A DNA stretch of 64,000 nucleotides from Intestinimonas massiliensis (ex Afouda et al. 2020) (GTDB taxonomy: Bacteria; Bacillota; Clostridia; Oscillospirales; Oscillospiraceae): NCBI RefSeq assembly GCF_900626285.1, contig NZ_LR131147.1, forward strand, positions 1,892,563 to 1,956,562, in the 5' to 3' direction. The notes beneath the pieces were generated by a model, which did not search any database, was not told the origin of the DNA, and saw nothing but the letters and a program-made list of their open reading frames with translations. The position numbers were made by a program, and so were the translations under genes. Positions 34,552-43,175 of this stretch are shown here, one piece after another; the stretch's first letter is position 1; the number at the start of each line of letters is the position of its first letter.

Positions 34552-34558
34552 CCCCAGG
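34552..34558. other. attR core of the pdaB-inserted element
   Basis: CCCCAGG here matches 21835-21841. The element side reads ATCTCACATCA before it; the chromosomal side continues into the deacetylase codons for FDAAW. Confidence 0.85.
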
Positions 34559-34748
34559 CGGCATCAAAGGAGATGGCCACCATTTTCTGATCCCGCTGGA
34601 CGCAGTAGATGGGCAGCTGCCGCTGGGTGGCCGCGACGGTGGCGGCATAGGGGTAATTGACCACATAGAAGATCAGGGCCGCCGCCAGGACGCAGGCCAG
34701 CACCGTCAGCGGCTTTTTCCGGAACAGTAAGATCTTTCCCTTAAGCAT
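34552..34748 (-). pseudogene. pdaB: pdaB-like sporulation polysaccharide deacetylase, 5' half
   Basis: About 65 codons: a basic N-terminus, one membrane anchor (LTVLACVLAAALIFYVV) and the first NodB motif region MVAISFDAAWG, after which the frame enters element DNA and stops at 34521. SD AGGAGGG is upstream. PdaB proteins have this FD...WG form instead of the usual DD pair. Removing 34551-21835 joins TGG-GG to C-AAT in frame with the 3' half, giving 258 residues in total, close to the usual PdaB length. Confidence 0.85.
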
Positions 34749-34823
34749 AAGAAAACCCTCCTTTGTGCCATTCTATGTCCGGATCGGGCCGGACAGAAGG
34801 GCGCAGAGGAGGGTCTTTTCTAC

Positions 34824-35510
34824 TTATTCCGTGGCCGGCATATTGCTGTTGACCACATTGAAATGGTGGTTCACCGCCAGCATCAGATGGGTCTTGTCCC
34901 GCCGGCGCAGCGCGTCCACCATCTGCTCGTGGGCGTACTGGAGCTGACTGCCCGTGCGCGGATTCTGCAGGATCTGCCGGCGCATATCGCTGATAAACCG
35001 GTCGATGGTGGAGGACAGGGCCCGGAGGATCTGGATGATGAGCTGGTTGCCCGAAATGGCGGCGATCTCATCGTGGAGCTGCTTGTCCAGCTGGGCCCCC
35101 AGTTCGGCCGGGCAGGCCACCATCTGCCGCACCAGGCTGTCCAGCCGATCCACCTGGGTGCTGGTGATCCGGTCAGCCGCCAGTAGCGCCGCCTGAAGCT
35201 CCAGCCCCGCCCGCAGCTCCGCCAGCTGGTGGTAGTCGATCTGCTGGAGCAGGATGAGCATATCAAAGGAATCCTTCAGGTTCCGCTGGATGTTGCAGCT
35301 GATGAAATTGCCCGCACCCTGGCTGCTCACCAAAAAGCCCATATGCTCCAGCAGCCGGATGGCCTCCCGCACGGAGTTGCGGCTGATCCCCAGCTTCTCC
35401 GCCAGATCCCGCTCGGGGGGCAGGGATTGGCCCAGGGTAAGCTTCCCGTCCCGCAGGGCATCCTCCAAATAGGTAAGCACACGCTCATACGACTTCTGTT
35501 GTTCCGCCAT
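34824..35510 (-). CDS. GntR-family (FadR subfamily) regulator, likely lactate-responsive
   Basis: 228 residues from ATG 35510, which has GGAGGGA upstream. The N-terminal winged helix (SLPPERDLAEKLGISRNSVREAIRLLEHMGFL) is followed by an all-helical FCD ligand domain. It is divergent from the lactate permease/racemase/dehydrogenase genes. In Acetobacterium woodii a GntR gene (lctA) likewise begins the lactate cluster. FadR-type proteins bind TNGTNNNACNA sites and a matching site lies at 35777. Confidence 0.88.
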   Translation of the reverse strand: MAEQQKSYERVLTYLEDALRDGKLTLGQSLPPERDLAEKLGISRNSVREAIRLLEHMGFLVSSQGAGNFISCNIQRNLKDSFDMLILLQQIDYHQLAELRAGLELQAALLAADRITSTQVDRLDSLVRQMVACPAELGAQLDKQLHDEIAAISGNQLIIQILRALSSTIDRFISDMRRQILQNPRTGSQLQYAHEQMVDALRRRDKTHLMLAVNHHFNVVNSNMPATE

Positions 35511-35563
35511 ATGCTCCCTCCTTCCTTTCCAGATCATTGCAGTCAGCTTGTCATTCTGTGGAT

Positions 35564-35593
35564 ATTATATCACAGCGGGCAACAGCTTGTAAA
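35564..35593 (-). promoter_or_regulatory. Promoter of the GntR gene
   Basis: On the minus strand TTTACA (35593-35588) and TATAAT (35569-35564) have an 18-base spacer. A one-mismatch FadR-type half-palindrome TGGTGGGTCCA lies at 35615-35625 just upstream, compatible with autoregulation. Confidence 0.6.
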
Positions 35594-35705
35594 GGTAGTT
35601 CCAATTCGCAAAACTGGTGGGTCCAAAGTTGCACAAAAAACCCTATGGAAAAGTTATGCACTCATACAAATTTAGTCTATTTGCCATTTTTGAGGGCTTC
35701 TTCCC

Positions 35706-35734
35706 TTGACATTTGTACTTTACGCGCATAATAT
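35706..35734 (+). promoter_or_regulatory. Promoter of the lactate cluster
   Basis: TTGACA (35706-35711) and TAATAT (35729-35734) are 17 bases apart, giving a leader of about 80 bases before the permease. Confidence 0.72.
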
Positions 35735-35776
35735 TGCTCTTGGAAAAAGCAAACGGGTGCGTATAGGTTTTATCTT

Positions 35777-35787
35777 TGGTACTACCA
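35777..35787 (+). promoter_or_regulatory. Candidate GntR/FadR-type operator
   Basis: TGGTACTACCA is a perfect palindrome around one base and fits the FadR-subfamily consensus TNGTNNNACNA. It lies about 37-47 bases after the predicted start, a repressing position. Confidence 0.55.
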
Positions 35788-35820
35788 TAGCTGTGGCAGC
35801 GTATCAACACGAAGGAGTGT

Positions 35821-37371
35821 ATGGATGTGTTTCTGCGGTTCTTGCTTGCTCTGCTTCCCATTCTTTGGTTAGCTCTGGCTTTGAGCGTATGGAAGCGCCC
35901 CGCTTATCAGGTTTGTCCCCTGGCGCTGGTAATTACGGTCTTACTGGCGCTTTTTTACTGGAAAAGTCCGGGAATGGAAGTCTTTACCGGCGGTCTGGAG
36001 GGGGCTCTGATGGCCCTGTGGCCCATTTCGCTGGTCATCGTGGCGGCGGTGTTCACCTATAATCTGACGGTGCGCACCGGGGCCATGGAGCAGATCAAGG
36101 GCATGCTGACCGCGGTCACCCGGGATAAGCGGGTGCTGGTGCTTCTCATCGCCTGGGGCTTCGGCGGCTTCATGGAGGGCATGGCGGGCTTCGGCACCGC
36201 GGTGGCCATCCCCGCCGGCATCCTGTGCGGCCTGGGCTTTGACCCCATCTTCTCCGCTCTGGTGTGTCTGGTGGCCAACGCCACCCCCACCGCCTTCGGC
36301 TCCATCGGCATCCCCACCATCACCGCCGCCTCAGTGGCGGGTCTGGAAGCGGGGCCCACCGCTGTGGTGGTGGTCCTCCAGCTGGCCCTGATGGTTGTGC
36401 TTACCCCCCTGCTGATGGTGATGATGACCGGCGGCGGGCTCAAGTCCCTGAAAGGGGTCTGGCCGGTGGCTCTGGGCTCCGGCCTGGCCTTTGTGATTCC
36501 CGAGTTCCTCACCGCCAAGTACGTAGGCGCGGAGCTGCCGGCGGTTACCGGCTCGGTGGTGTGCATGGTGGTGACCATCCTCCTGTCCAAGCTGCTGAAG
36601 GGTGAGCCTCCCGCCGAATACGCCCTGCCCAAGCTCCAGGGGCAGGCCGGTCTCACCGTCAGGTCCGGCGTACTGGCCTGGTCCCCCTTCATTCTGATCT
36701 TCGTGTTCCTGCTGGTCACCTCCAGCCTGGTGCCCCCCATCCACAATGTGCTGGCGGCCATCAAGAGCGACGTGCTCATCTACTCCGGCGAGGGTGCCAG
36801 TCCCTATAGCTTCTCCTGGGTCAACACCCCCGGCGTGCTGATCTTCATTGCCGCCTTCCTGGGCGGGGCCCTGCAGAAGGCCAGCCTGTCCGTCATGGGG
36901 CAGGTGCTGTGGGCCACACTGAAGCAGATGTCCAAGACCATCATCACCCTGGTCTCCATCCTGGCGGCGGCCAAGATCATGGGCTACTGCGGCATGACCA
37001 GCGACATTGCCGCCTTCCTGGTGGCGGTCACCGGATCCTGCTACCCCATCGTGGCGCCGCTCATCGGCTCCATCGGCACCTTCGTCACCGGCAGCGCCAC
37101 CTCCGCCTCGGTGCTGTTCAGCGGCCTCCAGGCTGAGACCGCCACCGCTCTGGGCATGGACGCCACCTGGCTGGTGGCCGCCAACACCATCGGCGCCACG
37201 GCAGGCAAGATCATCTCCCCCCAGAGCATCTCCATCGCCACTGCCGCCACCGATACGGTGGGGCAGGAGAGTATCATCCTGCGGAAATCCATCGGATATT
37301 ACATCCTGTTTGTGGTGGTGTTCGGTCTGATCTCTCTGCTGGCCCACCCGCTGATGGCCCTGGTCCTGTGA
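35821..37371 (+). CDS. lctP: L-lactate permease family transporter
   Basis: 516 residues, about 13 membrane helices, Lactate_perm family: AWGFGGFMEGMAGFGTAVAIPAGIL, the repeated GSIGIPT / GSIGTFVTGSATSASVLFSGLQ elements and the C-terminal GATAGKIISPQSISIA are characteristic. It imports lactate with protons or sodium. SD GAAGGAG is close to the ATG. It is first in the cluster and parallels lctE of Acetobacterium. Confidence 0.93.
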   Translation: MDVFLRFLLALLPILWLALALSVWKRPAYQVCPLALVITVLLALFYWKSPGMEVFTGGLEGALMALWPISLVIVAAVFTYNLTVRTGAMEQIKGMLTAVTRDKRVLVLLIAWGFGGFMEGMAGFGTAVAIPAGILCGLGFDPIFSALVCLVANATPTAFGSIGIPTITAASVAGLEAGPTAVVVVLQLALMVVLTPLLMVMMTGGGLKSLKGVWPVALGSGLAFVIPEFLTAKYVGAELPAVTGSVVCMVVTILLSKLLKGEPPAEYALPKLQGQAGLTVRSGVLAWSPFILIFVFLLVTSSLVPPIHNVLAAIKSDVLIYSGEGASPYSFSWVNTPGVLIFIAAFLGGALQKASLSVMGQVLWATLKQMSKTIITLVSILAAAKIMGYCGMTSDIAAFLVAVTGSCYPIVAPLIGSIGTFVTGSATSASVLFSGLQAETATALGMDATWLVAANTIGATAGKIISPQSISIATAATDTVGQESIILRKSIGYYILFVVVFGLISLLAHPLMALVL

Positions 37372-37401
37372 CCGGAGCAACAATATAAGGAGGAACGGCA
37401 T

Positions 37402-38685
37402 ATGGCCCAAATCACATTGCCCTTCGGCCGTGAACACGTTACGGCCGACATCCCTGACAGCCGGCTGGCCGGCGTGCTCCAGTCCAAGGCCCACAGCTAT
37501 CAGGCCAAGGCCGGTCAGTCGGAGCTGGTGCGGCAGGCCCTGGAAAACCCCATCGGCTCTCCCCGTCTGCGGGAGCTGGCGGCCGGTAAGCACAAGGTGG
37601 TCATCCTCAGCAGCGACCACACCCGCCCCGTACCCAGCAAGGTGATCCTGCCCGAGCTGGTGGCGGAGATCCGCGCCGGCAGCCCCGATGCCGAAATCAC
37701 CGTGCTGGTGGCCACCGGCTTCCACCGGCCCACCACTGAGGCCGAGCTGCTGGACAAGTACGGCGAGGAGCTCTACCGCCACTCCGGGCTGCGCTTCGTC
37801 ATCCATATGAGCGGCAAGAAGGAGGATATGGTCCATCTGGGCACCCTGCCCTCCGGCGGCGAGCTGCTCATCAACAAGGTGGCGGCGGAGGCCGACCTGC
37901 TGGTGGGCGAGGGCTTCATCGAGCCCCACTTCTTCGCCGGGTTCTCCGGCGGCCGCAAGAGCGTGCTGCCCGGTGTGTCCAGCCGGGAGACCGTGCTGGC
38001 CAACCACTGTTCCGCCTTTATCGACAGTCCCTACGCCCGCACCGGCATCCTGGACGGCAACCCCATTCACCGGGACATGCTGTACGCCGCCCAGCAGGCC
38101 AAGCTGGCTTTTATCTGCAATGTGGTCATCGACGCTGACAAGCATGTGATCGCCGCCTTTGCCGGACACTTTGACCAGGCCCACCGTTCCGGGTGCGCCT
38201 TCGTGGACCAGCTCTCCGGCGTGGATGCGATCCCCGCTCCCATCGTCATCACCACAAACGGGGGCTATCCCCTGGACCAGAACCTGTACCAGTCGGTGAA
38301 GGGCATGACGGCGGCGGAAGCCACCTGCGCCCCCGGCGGCGTCATCATCATGGTGTCCGCCTGCAGCGACGGCCACGGCGGCCAGTCCTTCTACGACACC
38401 TTCGCCAATGAGCCGGACAACCAGAAGATCATGGACCGGTTCCTGGCCACCCCCAGCGACCGCACCATCCCCGACCAGTGGGAGGCCCAGATCCTGTGCC
38501 GGGTGCTCCTCCAGCACCCCGTCATCATGGTCACCCAGGCCCCCCGGGAGATGGTGGAGGCCATGCATCTGCACTGGGCGCCCGACCTGCCCGCCGCCAT
38601 CGCCCTGGCGGACCAGCTGCTGGGCAGGGCCGACAGCCCCATCACCGTCATCCCCGACGGCGTGTCGGTGATCGTCCGTAAGTAA
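37402..38685 (+). CDS. larA: Nickel-pincer lactate racemase (LarA family)
   Basis: 427 residues. LarA landmarks are SSDHTRPVPSKVI, ATGFHRPTTEAE, and SGGRKSVLPGVSS followed by the helix with NPIHRDM. His and Lys residues in these segments hold the nickel-pincer nucleotide cofactor in characterised LarA. It interconverts D- and L-lactate so that the downstream stereospecific dehydrogenase can use both. The cofactor-making LarB, LarC and LarE are not in this window. It lies 30 bases after the permease. Confidence 0.9.
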   Translation: MAQITLPFGREHVTADIPDSRLAGVLQSKAHSYQAKAGQSELVRQALENPIGSPRLRELAAGKHKVVILSSDHTRPVPSKVILPELVAEIRAGSPDAEITVLVATGFHRPTTEAELLDKYGEELYRHSGLRFVIHMSGKKEDMVHLGTLPSGGELLINKVAAEADLLVGEGFIEPHFFAGFSGGRKSVLPGVSSRETVLANHCSAFIDSPYARTGILDGNPIHRDMLYAAQQAKLAFICNVVIDADKHVIAAFAGHFDQAHRSGCAFVDQLSGVDAIPAPIVITTNGGYPLDQNLYQSVKGMTAAEATCAPGGVIIMVSACSDGHGGQSFYDTFANEPDNQKIMDRFLATPSDRTIPDQWEAQILCRVLLQHPVIMVTQAPREMVEAMHLHWAPDLPAAIALADQLLGRADSPITVIPDGVSVIVRK

Positions 38686-38731
38686 GTACCCTATCCTAAC
38701 ATATGATTTCAATAAAAAGGGGAGCATTTTT

Positions 38732-40153
38732 ATGAGCCAGTACAACAAGGTCACCCCGGAGCTGATCGAAGCCCTGAAGGCCGCCGTGCCCGGCCGGGTC
38801 AGCGTCAACGGGGACATCAACGAGGACTTCTCCCACGATGAGATGCCCATTTACGGCAAGGCCATGCCCGAGGTGGTGGTGGAGTGCCTGACCACCGAAG
38901 AGGTGGCCGCCGTCATGAAGCTGTGCAACGACAACTGCGTGCCCGTCACCCCCCGGGGCGCCGGCACCGGCCTGACCGGCGGCGCCGTGGCCATCCACGG
39001 CGGCGTGGTGCTGTCCACCACCAAGATGAACAAGATCCTCTCCTACGACACCGAGAACATGGTGGTCCGGGTCCAGGCGGGCGTGCTGCTCAACGACCTG
39101 GCTGAGGACGCGGCCAAGCAGGGCTTCCTGTATCCCCCCGATCCCGGTGAGAAGTTCGCCACCCTGGGCGGCAACGTGGCCACCAACGCCGGCGGCATGC
39201 GGGCCGTCAAGTACGGCGCCACCCGGGACTATGTGCGGGCCATGACCGTGGTCCTGCCCACCGGCGAGATCGTCCATTTGGGCGCCAGCGTGTCCAAGAC
39301 CAGCTCCGGCTACTCCCTGCTCAACCTGATGATCGGCTCCGAGGGCACGCTGGGCATCATCACCGAGCTCACCCTCAAGCTGATCCCCGCCCCCAAGGAG
39401 GTCATCAGCCTGGTGGTGCTGTACGAGAACCTGGAGGACTGCATCGCCACCGTGCCCAAGCTGATGATGGCCAACCTCCACCCCCAGGCTCTGGAGTTCA
39501 TGGAGCGGGAGATCGTCCGTCTGTCCGAGAGCTACCTGGGCAAGAGCACCTTCCCCCAGACCTTCGAGGGCTCCGACGTCAACGCCTATCTGCTGATCAC
39601 CTTCGACGGCGAGAACGAGGACCAGCTCACCGAGATCATCGAGCAGGCCTCCGAGGTGGTGCTGGAGGCCGGCGCTCTGGATGTGCTGGTGGCCGACACG
39701 CCCCAGCTGAAGAAGGACGCCTGGGCCGCCCGTTCCACCTTCCTGGAGGCCATCGAGGCCAACACCAAGCTGCTGGACGAGTGCGACGTGGTGGTGCCCG
39801 TGAACCAGATCGCCCACTATGTCACCTACATCAAGGAGATCGCCCAGAACTACGACTTCGAGGTCAAGAGCTTCGGCCACGCCGGCGACGGCAACCTGCA
39901 CATCTACACCTGCTCCAACGACATGGAGCTGGCCGAGTTCGAGAAGCAGGTGGCCGACTTCATGGAGAAGGCCTACGCCAAGGCCACCGAGCTGGGCGGC
40001 CTGATCTCCGGCGAGCACGGCATCGGCCACGGCAAGATGGACTACCTGGCCCAGATGGTGGGCCCCGTGAGCATGCGTCTGATGAAGGGCATCAAGGAAG
40101 TCTTTGACCCCAACATGGTGCTCAACCCCGGCAAGGTGTGCTACAAGCTGTAA
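38732..40153 (+). CDS. FAD-linked lactate dehydrogenase (GlcD/LctD family)
   Basis: 473 residues. The FAD_binding_4 (PCMH) domain has VTPRGAGTGLTGGAVAIHGG and GGNVATNAGGMRAVKYG. The FAD-oxidase C-terminal domain ends with GEHGIGHGKMDYL. In A. woodii the homologous LctD works with EtfAB to oxidise lactate by electron confurcation with ferredoxin. Here too Etf genes follow, with an acyl-CoA dehydrogenase in between. Glycolate oxidase is the alternative name for the family, but racemase and permease neighbours favour lactate. Confidence 0.9.
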   Translation: MSQYNKVTPELIEALKAAVPGRVSVNGDINEDFSHDEMPIYGKAMPEVVVECLTTEEVAAVMKLCNDNCVPVTPRGAGTGLTGGAVAIHGGVVLSTTKMNKILSYDTENMVVRVQAGVLLNDLAEDAAKQGFLYPPDPGEKFATLGGNVATNAGGMRAVKYGATRDYVRAMTVVLPTGEIVHLGASVSKTSSGYSLLNLMIGSEGTLGIITELTLKLIPAPKEVISLVVLYENLEDCIATVPKLMMANLHPQALEFMEREIVRLSESYLGKSTFPQTFEGSDVNAYLLITFDGENEDQLTEIIEQASEVVLEAGALDVLVADTPQLKKDAWAARSTFLEAIEANTKLLDECDVVVPVNQIAHYVTYIKEIAQNYDFEVKSFGHAGDGNLHIYTCSNDMELAEFEKQVADFMEKAYAKATELGGLISGEHGIGHGKMDYLAQMVGPVSMRLMKGIKEVFDPNMVLNPGKVCYKL

Positions 40154-40211
40154 CTTCGTCTATTCCATTCCACATCATATATTATAAATATTACATAAGG
40201 AGGAACCCGTC

Positions 40212-41351
40212 ATGGCATATCTGATTTCGGAAGAGGCTCAGGAGCTGCTGGGCGCCGTTAAGGAGTTCTGTGAGAAGGAAGTCAAGGAGCAGTGCAAGGA
40301 GTACGACCGCTCCGGCGAGTGGCCCAAGGAGATCTACGACAAGGCCATCGAGATGCAGCTGCACATGCTGGAAGTGCCCGAGGAGTACGGCGGCATGGGC
40401 CTGAGCCGTGTGGACGTGGCCGCTCTGTTCGAGGAGATGGCCAAGGCCGACGCCGGCTTCGCCACCACCATTTCCGCCAGCGGCCTGGGCACCAAGCCCG
40501 TGCTGATCGCCGGCAGTGAGGAGCTGAAGAAGCGTGCCTGCCAGCTGATCGTGGACGGCGGCTTCGGCGCCTTCTGCCTGACCGAGCCGGGCGCCGGCTC
40601 CGACGCCAGCGCCGGCAAGACCACCGCCGTGAAGGACGGCGACAGCTACATCCTCAACGGCCGCAAGTGCTTCATCACCAACGGCGGCATCGCCTCCTTC
40701 TACTGCGTCACCGCTATGACCGACAAGTCCGCCGGCGTGAAGGGCATGTCCATGTTCTTCGTGGAGAAGGGCACCCCCGGCCTGTCCACCGGCCACGAGG
40801 AGGACAAGATGGGCATCCGCACCTCCAACACCTGCGACGTGGTGTTCGAGGACTGCCGCATCCCCGCCTCCAACCTGATCGGCGCCGAGGGCAAGGGCTT
40901 CTCCATCGCCATGAAGACCCTGGACCAGGCCCGGACCTGGATGGGCTGCGTGGCCACCGGTATCGCCCAGCGGGCCATGGAGGAGGCCATCGCCTACACC
41001 AAGGAGCGTATCCAGTTCGGTAAGCCCGTGCTGAAGAACCAGGCCCTCCAGTTCAAGGTGGCCGACATGGCCATCAAGATCGAGACCGCCCGTCAGATGG
41101 TGGCCCACTCCCTGACCCTGATGGACAAGGGCCTGCCCTACACCAAGGAGTCCGCTATCGCCAAGTGCTACGCCTCCGACATCGCCATGGAGGTTGCCTC
41201 CGAGGCCATCCAGATGTTCGGCGGCTACGGCTACAGCCGCGAGTACCCCGTGGAGAAGCTGCTGCGGGACGCCAAGATCTTCCAGATCTTTGAGGGCACC
41301 AACGAGGTGCAGCGCATCGTGGTGGCCAACAACACCATCGGCAAATTCTAA
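40212..41351 (+). CDS. Acyl-CoA dehydrogenase (short-chain type)
   Basis: 379 residues. FAD-binding and active-site landmarks are GAFCLTEPGAGSDASA, CFITNGG, and the C-terminal FQIFEGTNEVQRIVVAN with the Glu expected as catalytic base. Family members reduce crotonyl-CoA or acryloyl-CoA, or oxidise short acyl-CoA, using Etf. SD AAGGAGG. It lies between lactate dehydrogenase and etfBA, so the two dehydrogenases may share one Etf pair, linking lactate oxidation to an acyl-CoA reduction such as butyrate formation. Confidence 0.93.
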   Translation: MAYLISEEAQELLGAVKEFCEKEVKEQCKEYDRSGEWPKEIYDKAIEMQLHMLEVPEEYGGMGLSRVDVAALFEEMAKADAGFATTISASGLGTKPVLIAGSEELKKRACQLIVDGGFGAFCLTEPGAGSDASAGKTTAVKDGDSYILNGRKCFITNGGIASFYCVTAMTDKSAGVKGMSMFFVEKGTPGLSTGHEEDKMGIRTSNTCDVVFEDCRIPASNLIGAEGKGFSIAMKTLDQARTWMGCVATGIAQRAMEEAIAYTKERIQFGKPVLKNQALQFKVADMAIKIETARQMVAHSLTLMDKGLPYTKESAIAKCYASDIAMEVASEAIQMFGGYGYSREYPVEKLLRDAKIFQIFEGTNEVQRIVVANNTIGKF

Positions 41352-41369
41352 GGCGGGGAGCGAAGGAAC

Positions 41370-42161
41370 ATGGAAATTCTGGTATGTCTCAAGCAGGTGC
41401 CCGACGATTCGGTGGAGATCCACCTGAAGCCCGGCACCCAGGAGGTGAACCTGGACGGTGTCACCCCCGTAGTCAACGCCTTTGATACCTACGCCCTGGA
41501 GATGGCCACCCGTCTGAAGGAGGCGGTGGGCGGCAATATCACCGCCATCACCGTGGGTCCCGAGGGGGCCAAGGACGCGGTAAAGACCTGCCTGGCCGTG
41601 GGCGCCAATCAGGGCTATCTGGTCACCGATCCCACCTTTGAGGGCGCCGACAGCCTGGGCAAGAGCAAGATCCTGGCCGCCGCCATCCGCAAACTGGAGG
41701 CCGACGCCGGCAAGCCCTTTGATCTGATTTTCTGCGGCCGTGAGGCCACTGACAAGGCCGAGGGACAGGTGGGTCCCCAGCTGGCCGAGGCTCTGGGCGT
41801 GGGCGTGGTCACCGATCTGGTGGATATCCAGCAGACCGGCGCCGGCGTGCAGGCCAAGCAGGAGACCGAGGAGGGCTACCGTCTGGTGGACGCCCCCCTG
41901 CCCTGCGTGGTCACGGTGAACAAGCCCCCCTATGACCCCCGCTACCCCACCATCAAGAGCAAGCTGGCCGCCCGGAAGATGCCCATTCCCGCTCTGGACG
42001 CCGCCGCCCTGGGCGGTGTGGCTCCCGGCGCCGCCGGCAGCCATGTGGTGAAGGTGTACGAGCCGGCCAAGCGTCAGGCGGGCGTGAAGATCAAAGAGGA
42101 GACCTGTGAGGAATCCGTCGCCAAGGCCATTGCCATGATGGCGGACGCCAAGGTGCTGTAA
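41370..42161 (+). CDS. etfB: Electron transfer flavoprotein beta subunit
   Basis: 263 residues starting MEILVCLKQVPDDSVEIH, with AITVGPEGAKDAVKTCLAVGAN and the recognition-loop region DLIFCGREATDKAEGQVGPQLAEALG. It forms a soluble heterodimer with EtfA that carries electrons between the flavin dehydrogenases upstream. It lies 18 bases after the acyl-CoA dehydrogenase gene and 13 before etfA. Confidence 0.95.
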   Translation: MEILVCLKQVPDDSVEIHLKPGTQEVNLDGVTPVVNAFDTYALEMATRLKEAVGGNITAITVGPEGAKDAVKTCLAVGANQGYLVTDPTFEGADSLGKSKILAAAIRKLEADAGKPFDLIFCGREATDKAEGQVGPQLAEALGVGVVTDLVDIQQTGAGVQAKQETEEGYRLVDAPLPCVVTVNKPPYDPRYPTIKSKLAARKMPIPALDAAALGGVAPGAAGSHVVKVYEPAKRQAGVKIKEETCEESVAKAIAMMADAKVL

Positions 42162-42174
42162 AGGAGAGAGCGGT

Positions 42175-43164
42175 ATGGATTGGGGAAATCGTAAGGATAT
42201 TCTGGTCTTTCTGGAGCAAAAGGACGGAAAGGCCCTGAACGTGGGGCTGGAGTGCCTCACCCCTGCCCGCGCTCTGGCGCAGCACACCGGCGGACAGGTT
42301 CTGGCCGTGCTGATGGGCACGGACAACAAGGACGCAGCGGAGAAGGCGGCCCCCCTGGCTGACGGCGTGGTCACCGTCACCGGCGGCGACTACACTGACG
42401 GCGCGGCCGACGCCTTTACCTGGGCGCTGGAGCAGCTGGCCGCCCGGTACAATCCCGCCGCGGTGCTGGCGGGCAACACCCCGCTGGGCCGTGAGATGAC
42501 TGCCCGGCTGTGCGCCCGTCTGGGCCTGGGCAGCGTCCAGGACGCTACCGCCCTGACCTGGGACGGGGACACCCCGGTGTGGACCGTGCCTCTGTACGGC
42601 GGCACCGTTCTCAATGACGTGGCCGTGGACACCCTGCCTGTGGTGGCCACCACCCGCTCCGGCGCCTTTACCAAGCCGGAGGCCGGCCAGGCCGGCGCCG
42701 TCACCCCGGTGGACCTTCAGGTGCCCGCCGACGCGGTGAAGGTCAAGGTGGCCGAGGCGGTGAAGGAGATCTCCGAGGCCGTCAACCTGGAGGAGGCCAA
42801 GGTCATCGTCACCGGCGGCCGGGGCATGGGCTCCAAGGAGCAGTTCGCCCTGGTGGAGGAGCTGGCCGATCTGCTGGGCGGCGTGGTGGGCGCCACCCGT
42901 CCCGCCATCGAGGACGGCTGGGTCTCCCGTGCCCACCAGGTGGGCCAGTCCGGCAAGATCGTGGCTCCCGCCCTGTACATCGCCTGCGGCGTGTCCGGCG
43001 CCACCCAGCACGTGTCCGGCATGAGCGGCTCCGGCTACGTGGTAGCCATCAACAAGGATGAGGACGCCCCCATCTTCGACGTGGCCGACGTGGGCATCGT
43101 GGGAGATGTGGCCAAGGTCCTCCCCCTGATGATCCAGGAGATCCGTCAGCGCAAAGCCGACTGA
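42175..43164 (+). CDS. etfA: Electron transfer flavoprotein alpha subunit
   Basis: 329 residues. The C-terminal FAD domain is typical: VTGGRGMGSKEQF, VGATRPAIEDGWV, GQSGKIVAPALYIACGVSGATQH. Unlike the LctC subunit described from Acetobacterium there is no N-terminal ferredoxin-type 4Fe-4S domain; the protein begins directly with the Etf fold. It is the last gene of the lactate unit and is followed by a terminator. Confidence 0.95.
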   Translation: MDWGNRKDILVFLEQKDGKALNVGLECLTPARALAQHTGGQVLAVLMGTDNKDAAEKAAPLADGVVTVTGGDYTDGAADAFTWALEQLAARYNPAAVLAGNTPLGREMTARLCARLGLGSVQDATALTWDGDTPVWTVPLYGGTVLNDVAVDTLPVVATTRSGAFTKPEAGQAGAVTPVDLQVPADAVKVKVAEAVKEISEAVNLEEAKVIVTGGRGMGSKEQFALVEELADLLGGVVGATRPAIEDGWVSRAHQVGQSGKIVAPALYIACGVSGATQHVSGMSGSGYVVAINKDEDAPIFDVADVGIVGDVAKVLPLMIQEIRQRKAD

Positions 43165-43175
43165 GCAAGAACATA

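Larger units (their letters stand above)
21838..34556. mobile_element. 12.7-kb serine-integrase element splitting the pdaB-like gene
   Basis: Boundaries are set by the split reading frame and the shared CCCCAGG. Joining the ends gives arms ATCTCACATCACCC and (reverse complement) ATGTTACATCACCC around a central CA, the expected shape of a serine-integrase attP. Contents are a DUF4143 ATPase, a large serine recombinase, a TnpW-like small protein, a P4/D5 helicase-primase, an Xis-like protein, an amidoligase/amidotransferase operon, a resolvase, an XRE regulator, a membrane protein and a lipoprotein. No relaxase or type IV secretion genes are seen, so it is not self-conjugative as far as visible. 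Confidence 0.85.

Noticed and set aside
21838..34556. The element as an integrative conjugative element or prophage
   Set aside because: No relaxase, coupling protein, type IV secretion, capsid, terminase or tail genes are visible; it is better described as a non-conjugative serine-integrase element or satellite.
36331..38850. An 839-codon minus-strand frame across the lactate permease and racemase
   Set aside because: It is His/Gly/Gln-rich shadow sequence opposite two well-recognised genes.
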